From an uncultured Prevotellaceae bacterium (GTDB lineage Bacteria; Bacteroidota; Bacteroidia; Bacteroidales; Bacteroidaceae): a stretch of 64,000 bases of DNA. The notes beneath the pieces were generated by a model. It had not been told where the DNA came from. It ran no database searches and worked only from the letters and a program-made list of their open reading frames with translations. Numbering within the stretch: the first letter of the stretch is position 1; every line of letters begins with the position of its first letter. The position numbers and the translations under genes were made by a program. Location of the stretch: assembly GCA_902778535.1 (NCBI GenBank), contig CACYYG010000020.1, positions 1 to 64,000 of the forward strand. Direction: 5' to 3'. Shown in pieces: positions 34,584-42,152 of this stretch.

Positions 34584-36038
34584 ATGAGAAAACTTTGTGG
34601 TCTCTTGCCTGTATTGATGTGGCTCTTACTGGCAGGTGAACTGGCGGCTCAGACGACGCATTATCAGGTTGGAGTGTGCGATTGGATGGTGCTGAAGCGG
34701 CAGAAGCTGGGGCAGTTTGCACTGGCCCGCGAACTGGCCTGCGACGGCGTCGAGCTCGACATGGGCGGCCTGGGCAACCGCGAGCTGTGGGACAATCAGC
34801 TGCGCGATGAGGCTGAAGCCAAGCACTTTTTACATGTGGCCGACTCCTTGGGAGTGAGCATCGGTGCCATAGCCATGAGCGGTTTCTATGCACAGGATCT
34901 GACCAAGCGCGACAACTATATGGCGCTCCTGAACGACTGTTTCGACACGATGGACCGCATGGGCGGCGTCACAGTGGCGTTTCTGCCTCTCGGCGGCTGC
35001 GGCAATGACTGGACAACCAACCGCGAGAAACGCCGTGAGGTGGTGAGCCGTCTGCACGTCATCGGCGAGGCTGCCAAGGCTCGTGGCAAGCGCGTGGGCA
35101 TTGATACGCCACTCGACGCGAAGGACAATCTGAAACTGTTGCGTGAGATAAAGAGCGATGGAATCGGCATTTTTTATAAGTTCCAGACGGTCATAGAGCG
35201 GGGCGTGGACATTGCTGCCGACCTGAAGCGGCTGGGCGCTAAGAACATTTGTGCCATCCATGCCTCCAACACCGACGGCGTGTGGCTGCGCAACGACAGC
35301 GCCATCAACATGCCGCAAATCCGTCAGACCCTCGACCAGATGGGCTGGCAGGGCTGGCTTTTCGTAGAGCGTAGCCGCGACACGTCGATGGTGCGCAACG
35401 TTAGGATGAACTATGGTTCCAACGTGCATTACCTGAAGACTGTTTTCAGCGAATATCCAGCTCCCGCTGTGGCGCTCGACAGCGCCGGACGGCCCGCCGA
35501 CTACGTGGAGACCATCGTGAATCGCGCCCAAAAAGCTACCGACGAGCTGGGCATCACCTGGACGCCGCAGGGGCAGACGGTGCTCAACATCATCTGCAAC
35601 CGCTACTTCCAGCTGAACGATATTTACGAGGAGCGCGACTCGCTGAAGAAGTTGGACAAGAAACTGGCCGAGACAACTGCCGATTCGAAGCTCTACCGCT
35701 CACACTTCGCCTTTGATGCCCAGCTGTCGCTCTTCCTCAAACCTCAGCAAATAGAGACGGTGAAGGACGTGATGACCTACAACGTGGTAAAGGTGACCTA
35801 TGACGCTCAGTGTGACATGATTCCCACGCTGACCGATGAGGAGAAGCAGCAGATCATGGCCTGGCTGAAAGAGGCACGCGAGTTAGCCATCGACGCGGAA
35901 AGCTCGAAGAAGAAGCACGAGGTATTCGGTAAGTACAAAGGTCGCATCAACAACTATCTCTCGGCTCGCGGCTACGACCTCGTCAAAGAGCGCGAGGCGT
36001 GGTATGAACGAATCAAAGCAAGAGGAGGCAAGATTTAG
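34584..36038 (+). CDS. TIM-barrel sugar isomerase-like protein fused to DUF3826
   Basis: A 484-residue secreted protein (signal peptide 1-22, ending GELAAQ). Residues about 27-290 resemble xylose isomerase-like/AP endonuclease-2 TIM barrels, with VELDMGGLG, IGAIAMSGFY, RVGIDTPLDA and NICAIHASNTDG. Residues about 305-480 match DUF3826 (VETIVNRAQKATDELGITW, RYFQLNDIYEERDSL), a family found in Bacteroidetes glycan loci, usually as a separate protein. The fusion suggests joint action on a sugar product in the periplasm. It is 2 bases before the GH127 gene. Confidence 0.78.
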   Translation: MRKLCGLLPVLMWLLLAGELAAQTTHYQVGVCDWMVLKRQKLGQFALARELACDGVELDMGGLGNRELWDNQLRDEAEAKHFLHVADSLGVSIGAIAMSGFYAQDLTKRDNYMALLNDCFDTMDRMGGVTVAFLPLGGCGNDWTTNREKRREVVSRLHVIGEAAKARGKRVGIDTPLDAKDNLKLLREIKSDGIGIFYKFQTVIERGVDIAADLKRLGAKNICAIHASNTDGVWLRNDSAINMPQIRQTLDQMGWQGWLFVERSRDTSMVRNVRMNYGSNVHYLKTVFSEYPAPAVALDSAGRPADYVETIVNRAQKATDELGITWTPQGQTVLNIICNRYFQLNDIYEERDSLKKLDKKLAETTADSKLYRSHFAFDAQLSLFLKPQQIETVKDVMTYNVVKVTYDAQCDMIPTLTDEEKQQIMAWLKEARELAIDAESSKKKHEVFGKYKGRINNYLSARGYDLVKEREAWYERIKARGGKI

Positions 36039-36040
36039 TC

Positions 36041-38095
36041 ATGAAGAAAAGGCTGTTTTTATTATTTGTCGTTTGTCATCTGTCGTTTAGCCTCGCAGAG
36101 GCACAACGGACAATGTGCAACGTGCCGCTGACGTCAGTGCAATGGACAGGCGGCTTTTGGGGTGAGCGCTTCGGCGTGCTGAGCAAGACCAGCGTACAAA
36201 GCATGTGGCAGACTTGGCAGTCGAAGGAGGGAAAGGGATTTAACAACTTCCTCGTGGCAGCAGGCGAGGCACAGGGCGAGCACCACGGCCCGCCGTTCCA
36301 TGACGGCGACATGTATAAATGGCTGGAGGCTGTCGCCTCCGTCTATGCCGTGACGCACGACGCCGAGCTCGACGCCATTATGGACCGTTTCATCGGCCTT
36401 GTGCAGAAGTCGCAGCGCTCCGACGGCTACATCCATACGCCCGTCATCATCAAGGAGCGAAACACCGTTCAGTCTGGTGCAACTCAGTTGCAACAAACAG
36501 GACAAGGCCCTGTAGGCACTGCTGTTGGGAAAAAGGATGACAAAGCCTTCGAGAACCGCCTCAACTTCGAGACCTACAACCTCGGCCATCTCATCATGGC
36601 CGGCATTATCCACAAACGGGCCACTGGCAAGACGACGCTCTTCGACTGCGGTGTCCGTGCTGCCGACTTCCTCTATGACTTCTGTCAGCGTGCTCCCGAG
36701 GAGCTGGCCGGCAACGCCATCTGCCCCTCTCACTACATGGGCGTGGCCGAGCTCTATCGCGAAACGGGCAATGCGAAGTACCTCGAATTGCTGAAAAAGT
36801 TCATCGACATTCGCGGCATGGTGGAGAACGGCACCGACGACAATCAGGACCGCATTCCCTTCCGTCAGCAGTATCGCGCCATGGGCCATGCCGTGCGTGC
36901 CAATTATCTCTACGCAGGTGTTGCCGACCTCTACTTGGAGAGCGGCGAGGAACAGCTCATGCGCAACCTCACAAGCATCTGGCAGGACATCGTGACGCGC
37001 AAAATGTACATCAACGGAGCCTGTGGCGCACTCTACGACGGTACCTCGCCCGACGGAACGAACTACACGCCCGACAGTATTCAGAAGGTGCACCAGAGCT
37101 ACGGCCGCCCCTATCAGCTGCCGCATAGCACAGCGCACAACGAGACCTGCGCAAACATCGGAAACATGCTCTTCAACTGGCGCATGCTGCAGGCTACGGG
37201 CGATGCGAAGTACATGGACGTGGTGGAGAACTGTTTTTACAACAGCATCCTGCCCGGCATTTCCCTGGACGGCGAGAAATACTTCTACACAAACCCGTTG
37301 CGACTCTGCGACGAGCTGCCCTACAAGCTGCGGTGGCCGAAAGAGCGCAAGCAGCTCATCTCCTGCTTCTGTTGTCCGCCGAACACGCTGCGCACGCTGT
37401 GTCAGGCGCAGGACTACATCTACAGCATCGCGCCTGCGCGCATATATATAAATATGTATGGGTCGAGCAGGCTCGAGACAAAGGTCGACGGCATCGGCGA
37501 CATCATCCTGACGCAGCAAACTGACTACCCGTGGGACGGCAATGTCACCCTCAGAGTGGAAAAGCTGAAAGCCCGTCGCGCAACGGCGTTTGACCTTGCG
37601 CTGCGCGTGCCGTCGTGGACAAACGGGCCTATGGTCAGCGTCAACGGTGAAACCGTGGCTGTGCGGCAGGAACAAGGTTATCTCGTCGTCAATCGCGTGT
37701 GGAAGCAGGGCGACGTCGTCACACTCAACATGCCGATGGCTGCTGTCGTCATCGAGGCGAATCCTTTAGTAGAGGAAAGCCGCGGGCAGGTGGCCGTGAT
37801 GCGCGGTCCCATTGTCTATTGCCTGGAGAGTCAGGACCTGGGCGGCATTGATATCGACAACATCGCTTTGCCGGTATCGGCGCAGTTCCGTACCGTAGAA
37901 ACCACTATTGACGGTAGCCGCATCGTGGCTTTGGAGACGGAAGCCTACGTGCGCAATGAGGCGCAGTGGGACGGTATGCTCTACAGGCCAGCTGCAACCG
38001 CCAGGCAGTTAAAGACCGTCCGCTTCATTCCATATTATGCCTGGGGCAACCGCGGCAAAGGCGAGATGACAGTCTGGTTGCCCGCCGTTTATTGA
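36041..38095 (+). CDS. GH127 family beta-L-arabinofuranosidase (DUF1680)
   Basis: GH127 enzymes remove L-arabinofuranose using a zinc-bound cysteine nucleophile. The 684-residue protein has a signal peptide (1-22), an alpha/alpha-barrel domain (GPPFHDGDMYKWLEA, SDGYIHTPV, RLNFETYNLGHLI), the zinc-site AHNETCANIG (about 364-373) and the catalytic pair in CFCCPPNTL (about 442-450), then beta domains. Residues about 141-166 (from TVQSGATQLQQT to VGKKDD) are an extra low-complexity segment interrupting the conserved ERN...RLNFETYN region. The 3' end overlaps the convergent GH2 gene by 7 bases. Confidence 0.9.
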   Translation: MKKRLFLLFVVCHLSFSLAEAQRTMCNVPLTSVQWTGGFWGERFGVLSKTSVQSMWQTWQSKEGKGFNNFLVAAGEAQGEHHGPPFHDGDMYKWLEAVASVYAVTHDAELDAIMDRFIGLVQKSQRSDGYIHTPVIIKERNTVQSGATQLQQTGQGPVGTAVGKKDDKAFENRLNFETYNLGHLIMAGIIHKRATGKTTLFDCGVRAADFLYDFCQRAPEELAGNAICPSHYMGVAELYRETGNAKYLELLKKFIDIRGMVENGTDDNQDRIPFRQQYRAMGHAVRANYLYAGVADLYLESGEEQLMRNLTSIWQDIVTRKMYINGACGALYDGTSPDGTNYTPDSIQKVHQSYGRPYQLPHSTAHNETCANIGNMLFNWRMLQATGDAKYMDVVENCFYNSILPGISLDGEKYFYTNPLRLCDELPYKLRWPKERKQLISCFCCPPNTLRTLCQAQDYIYSIAPARIYINMYGSSRLETKVDGIGDIILTQQTDYPWDGNVTLRVEKLKARRATAFDLALRVPSWTNGPMVSVNGETVAVRQEQGYLVVNRVWKQGDVVTLNMPMAAVVIEANPLVEESRGQVAVMRGPIVYCLESQDLGGIDIDNIALPVSAQFRTVETTIDGSRIVALETEAYVRNEAQWDGMLYRPAATARQLKTVRFIPYYAWGNRGKGEMTVWLPAVY

Positions 38096-41000
38096 ATCTC
38101 TAAATCCTGAAACTCTATTGCGTCGGCATCTATGGTCAGTTCATAGGTGCCGGCGTTGATTTGTGTACCCGTAGTGGTCGACAGCATTTTGAACTTGTTC
38201 GGCGTGGGTGGGAAGGTGATGCTGCGGTCGACGAGCGTCACTTTTTTTGCATCTGTCAGCCTCAGGCGCGCTGTCACAGGCTGGCCCGTGGTGTTCTTGT
38301 AGCGGAAGCGCAGCGCATACTCCTGTCCTAAGCCCGGCGTGATGATCCATGTGGTGGTCTGAGGCCTCCGTGTCTTCTGGGCCGACTGAGTTTTCTGCGG
38401 TTCATAGACCGTGGCGGGACGGGCATCGGTGTCCTGCGGCAGCTCGCTTTGTGGCAGTTTGGCGATAGTGTCGGTGTCGAGAGCGTGCCAGTCGCCCCTA
38501 TTAGAATGACTGGAATGACTACTAGCAGGACTAGATAAATTAGTGCTATTTGCGAATACCGCAATGGCGCAGACCACGGCTTGCCCTGCCTTCACCTCGG
38601 GGAAGGCGATGTGCAGACGGCCATTCTTCGCACGTGCCGTGACAGTGCGGCAGAAAGCTGTGGCATAGCCCGCCTCGGCCCAAGGGTCGAGGTCGTCGAT
38701 GACAAGGCTGTCGTTGATTGCAACGTCGAAGATGCGCAAGCCCTCATAGTCAGCCGATTCACTATAGTCGTCCTTGCCGTGCCACGGCTCCATGAAGTAC
38801 AGCTGCACAGTGTAGAGACCATCGTCAGCCACGGGCAGGTCGTACCACAGACGGTGGCGGCCATAGCGGAAGAACTGAAACAGCTCAGGGTCGTCGGTGC
38901 TCCGTATGGGCACGGTCAGGTGGCGCTGGCTGGCCTGATAGGCGTGCACGCCCTCGAAATCCTGACCCCATGAGTGGCTCAGCAGCGAGTCGTCGGCCTG
39001 CCAGAGGTTGCCGTGGCTGTCGGTGTAGTCATCGCCGCCGCAGTTGATGCGAAGAACAGACACAGCAGGCCCGCCCTCGGCTCCTCCCTGTAAGGGAAGG
39101 GCGCAATGACTATGCAAGCTCCCGTTATTGTCTTTTTTATCCGGTCTGTTTATTGGCTCCTCCCAAATGGTGAGCAGTCCCTTGTAGTTCACGGGTCCGA
39201 TCTTGTCGATGCGGCGGAGCGCGCCGTCAGGCTGCACGCGTCCCGGGTTGTCGTGCGAGACGAAGAGCCATTGGAAATGGCCGCAGACGCCCAGGCTGTC
39301 GTCGAAGGCGAGCTTTGCCAGCCGTGCTTTCTTATTGAGCAAGCCAGTAAAACTTTCTTCGCTGTATTTGTCGGCACCGTGCAGGTCGAGTGTGCGCCAT
39401 GCGCCGTACTCGCCGTTCAATAGCTGGTCGGGGCGGCTGAGCTCCTCGTCGTAGGCGTCAGGGTTGCCGCCGTAGGTGCCGCTCCAGTTTTGGATGACGT
39501 TCCAGTCGGTGCCCTCGCCGCCGTTGCAGGTGGTGACAAGGCGCTGTGTGCCGGCTGTAGGGTCGAGGCTGCGGATGATGGCCGTACACTCCTCGGCAAA
39601 GTCGCGCGGCAGCACGCTCTCATTCTGCAAGCCCCACAGGATGACGGAAGGTGAGTTGCGACGCTCCTTCACCCAGCGCGTGAGCAGGCGTTTGAAGTTG
39701 TCGCGAAACTGTGGCGTGTCGTACCAGATGTGGGCTGAGAACTGGCTCCAGAACAGCAGGCCTTGCTCGTCGAGCAGTTGCTGATAGTAGAGGTTGTGCG
39801 GCTGGTGAGCCTCACGGAAAGCATTGAAACCGCCCTGACGAATCATTTTTATGCGCGCAGCTATCTGCTCATGGCTGAAAGCATGGCTGTTGCCCAGGAG
39901 GTGCTCATATTCGCACGTGCCGTTGATGAACACGGGCTGTCCGTTGAGGCGGAAGCGGTTGTCGGTGGCGTTTGTCGCGTTAGTAACGCGGCATGTGGAA
40001 CGGGGCCAGCTGATGCTGCGGAAGCCGAAAGGCGTGCGCACGTCGTCGGTGGTGACGGTGGTGCCGCCATCGCGGCGGTCGGGCTGCTTGAGCATCGACG
40101 TGAGCGTGTAGAGGTAAGGGTCGTCGAGGCTCCAGCGGTGGGCATCGGCGATGGCGGCGGCCTGACGTACGACGCGCGTCTCGCCAGGCTCGAGACGCAG
40201 CTGCTGAGACAGGCGGAAGGCTGCCTTGCCGCTCTTCTCCGCCAGTTTGTTCACCAGTTCTGCGGTCTGCGCCACAGCACTGTAGTTCTTGACCTCGGTG
40301 TCGATGAAGACGCTGTCGCAGTCGTCGTTCGCCCAGATGTGGACGCCAAAGGGTTCGATGCGCACCTCGTCGGTTTCGACCAGCGTCACTGGGCGGAAGA
40401 TGCCGAAAGGCTGGCTGCCCTCGCTGAAACCATATTCCGACGAACAGCCGCCGCACACCCACGGGCTTTCCGTCAGCATGGAGGGATGGTCGACGCTGAC
40501 GCTCAGCTGGTTGTCGCCGTTGCGCAGGGCGTCGGTCACGTCGAGCGTCCAGACAGTGCGGCCCACCAGCTCGCGGGGATACTCACGACCGTTGAGCGTG
40601 ACGGTGGCGTAAGTGCCCACGCCCTCAAACTGCAGGAAGTAGCGCTTGCTGCTCTTCTTCTCACACGCGAACGTTTTATTATATTTGGCCGAGCCGTGCA
40701 GGTTGCCGTGGCGCAGCTGGCGGTAGCCGTAGTAGTCGTCGAAGTTGTGGGGGAGGTTCACTTTTTGGTTTATAGTGAATAGTGAATAGTGATGATTACT
40801 TTTGGCAGTGGATGAGCTTTGTTCGCCTTGAGAGTTATCATCACTATTCATTATCAACTGTTCACTACTGTCTATCTTCGCCGTCCAGCCGTCGTTGAGG
40901 CTGACGAGGCGGCGCTTGCCTACTGGCTCGGGCTCAGGGAAACGCACGTTGCTGCGGCCCAGGCGCTGGCTGGTGGCCACGGCGATGCCGCGCTGCTGGG

Positions 41001-42144
41001 CATTGTTCACGGCACAGTAGAAATGGTAGACGATGCCGTCGTGCTTCACCACGCAGCTTTTATGTGCGAACAGTTCGTCGTAGGGCTTCGTAGGCACGAT
41101 GAGGTCTTCGCCTGTCCAGTCCTTCCAATGTATGAGGTCGCGGCTGACGGCGAAGGTGTTGTAGGCATCGTATTTCCGTTGAGGATGATAGGCGGAAAAA
41201 TAGAACATGACGTAGAGGGAATCCATGCGTACTATCTGCGCATCGCCAGTGATGATGCCTGGCGCCTCGTGATAATAAATCGGATTGCCCGTGTAGCGCT
41301 GCCATTTTCTGAGATTATCGGACAGGGCGATACCTATGCGCTCTGCCTTGAGATGGTTTGTGGGGTTGATGCCGCCGGCGTTGTAGAACATCACGAACCG
41401 TTTGCCCAGCGTCTTGTCAGGGTCGTCATAGACGGTACTCTTATACTGGGTGAGCTTCTCCCACCACTGAGCATCCTTGTCGTTGATGCTGAGCAGCGGC
41501 TTGTCGTCAGTCTGCCATTCATGGGCTTTGTCAATCTCGTCCTTCGTCCATGCCATGCCAATGTTCAGCGGCTCACGCACAGCCTCATAGCCGGTGCCAT
41601 GACCGCCGATGTAGGTCATCCAGTAGTTTTTCTTGTATTTCGCAATGCCGTAACTGCCGCCCCACGTCCAGTCGACGAGGGCTGGGAAACCGCCACGCTG
41701 GTTCATGTCCCAGCCGCTGTCCTTGAAACTCAGGATTCGACCTGATGTCGACCAGTGCAGCAGGTCGTCGCTCTCGGCCAGCCACGTCTCATAGCCGCGT
41801 CCGTCGGTGCCGTCCTTGCCATCGTAGCAGACATAGGTCATCAGCCACTTCTCGCCCACGCGAAAGACGGTGGGGCAGTCGTACTTGTGGTAATTGTCGG
41901 CTGGAGCCACGACGAGTCCGTATTTGTAAGGCGTGCGCACTTCGTCGTAAATGGCCTGCATCTCCTGCTCAGTGATTTCCTGTGCCGTGAGTGTTGCTGG
42001 CAAGAAAAGCGACCACGCCCATATTAAAAAACGAATGGGTTTAAAAAAATACACACGGTGTGTACTAAAAATACACGCCGTGTGTATTTTTAGTACACAC
42101 CGTGTGTATTTTTTAAATAGCTGCTCTTTTTTTCCCTGAATCAT
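38089..42144 (-). CDS. Multidomain glycosidase: GH43-like blade + GH2 + malectin-like, with repeat insertions
   Basis: A 1351-residue secreted protein. About 50-400 is a five-bladed, GH43-like domain (YDCPTVFRVGEKWLMTYVCY); about 405-1000 is GH2, with sandwich motifs, acid/base Glu in WGLQNES (about 833) and nucleophile in LLNGEYGAW (about 908); about 1020-1200 is malectin-like (RINCGGDDYTDSHG). Three low-complexity segments (about 425-458, 998-1026 and 1196-1218) coincide with repeat DNA. The only possible ATG start puts the family C palindrome array into residues 10-33, before the hydrophobic signal core PIRFLIWAWSLFLPATLTAQ. It lies 8 bases after the upstream glycosidase gene. Confidence 0.82.
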   Translation of the reverse strand: MIQGKKEQLFKKYTRCVLKIHTACIFSTHRVYFFKPIRFLIWAWSLFLPATLTAQEITEQEMQAIYDEVRTPYKYGLVVAPADNYHKYDCPTVFRVGEKWLMTYVCYDGKDGTDGRGYETWLAESDDLLHWSTSGRILSFKDSGWDMNQRGGFPALVDWTWGGSYGIAKYKKNYWMTYIGGHGTGYEAVREPLNIGMAWTKDEIDKAHEWQTDDKPLLSINDKDAQWWEKLTQYKSTVYDDPDKTLGKRFVMFYNAGGINPTNHLKAERIGIALSDNLRKWQRYTGNPIYYHEAPGIITGDAQIVRMDSLYVMFYFSAYHPQRKYDAYNTFAVSRDLIHWKDWTGEDLIVPTKPYDELFAHKSCVVKHDGIVYHFYCAVNNAQQRGIAVATSQRLGRSNVRFPEPEPVGKRRLVSLNDGWTAKIDSSEQLIMNSDDNSQGEQSSSTAKSNHHYSLFTINQKVNLPHNFDDYYGYRQLRHGNLHGSAKYNKTFACEKKSSKRYFLQFEGVGTYATVTLNGREYPRELVGRTVWTLDVTDALRNGDNQLSVSVDHPSMLTESPWVCGGCSSEYGFSEGSQPFGIFRPVTLVETDEVRIEPFGVHIWANDDCDSVFIDTEVKNYSAVAQTAELVNKLAEKSGKAAFRLSQQLRLEPGETRVVRQAAAIADAHRWSLDDPYLYTLTSMLKQPDRRDGGTTVTTDDVRTPFGFRSISWPRSTCRVTNATNATDNRFRLNGQPVFINGTCEYEHLLGNSHAFSHEQIAARIKMIRQGGFNAFREAHQPHNLYYQQLLDEQGLLFWSQFSAHIWYDTPQFRDNFKRLLTRWVKERRNSPSVILWGLQNESVLPRDFAEECTAIIRSLDPTAGTQRLVTTCNGGEGTDWNVIQNWSGTYGGNPDAYDEELSRPDQLLNGEYGAWRTLDLHGADKYSEESFTGLLNKKARLAKLAFDDSLGVCGHFQWLFVSHDNPGRVQPDGALRRIDKIGPVNYKGLLTIWEEPINRPDKKDNNGSLHSHCALPLQGGAEGGPAVSVLRINCGGDDYTDSHGNLWQADDSLLSHSWGQDFEGVHAYQASQRHLTVPIRSTDDPELFQFFRYGRHRLWYDLPVADDGLYTVQLYFMEPWHGKDDYSESADYEGLRIFDVAINDSLVIDDLDPWAEAGYATAFCRTVTARAKNGRLHIAFPEVKAGQAVVCAIAVFANSTNLSSPASSHSSHSNRGDWHALDTDTIAKLPQSELPQDTDARPATVYEPQKTQSAQKTRRPQTTTWIITPGLGQEYALRFRYKNTTGQPVTARLRLTDAKKVTLVDRSITFPPTPNKFKMLSTTTGTQINAGTYELTIDADAIEFQDLEIQ
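38490..38555. repeat. Low-complexity repeat insertion 3 in the GH2 gene
   Basis: TGACTGGAATGACTACTAG-type short repeats encode SSPASSHSSHSN (about residues 1196-1218), a Ser-rich patch not expected in the fold. Confidence 0.6.
39065..39150. repeat. Repeat insertion 2 in the GH2 gene
   Basis: CCTCCCTGTAAGGGAAGG-type palindromic sequence encodes LPLQGGAEGG, between the GH2 and malectin-like domains. The peptide is typical of in-frame reading of GC-rich intergenic repeats in this group; compare PLPWGGVG at 54076-54105. Confidence 0.65.
40770..40870. repeat. Repeat insertion 1 in the GH2 gene
   Basis: Inverted copies of AGTGATGAT/ATCATCACT with AATAGTGAATAGTGA runs encode NSDDNSQGEQ and KSNHHYSLFTINQ (about residues 425-458), between the GH43-like blade and the GH2 sandwich domain. 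Confidence 0.7.
42050..42108. repeat. Palindrome array, family C (22-bp period) in a signal-peptide region
   Basis: TACACACGGTGTGTA, TACACGCCGTGTGTA and TACACACCGTGTGTA start at 42050, 42072 and 42094, exactly 22 bp apart. Unit 3 is the exact reverse complement of unit 1, and spacer 2 (TTTTTAG) of spacer 1 (CTAAAAA), so the whole 59 bp is a near-perfect palindrome. It lies within the first 33 codons of the GH2 gene. Confidence 0.93.
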
Positions 42145-42152
42145 GTGAATCT

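Noticed and set aside
36134-37675. Minus-strand ORF of 513 residues across the GH127 gene
   Set aside because: Opposite a gene with clear catalytic motifs; composition typical of an antisense frame.
39763-40782. Plus-strand ORF across the GH2 gene
   Set aside because: Antisense shadow; the GH2 catalytic motifs lie on the other strand.
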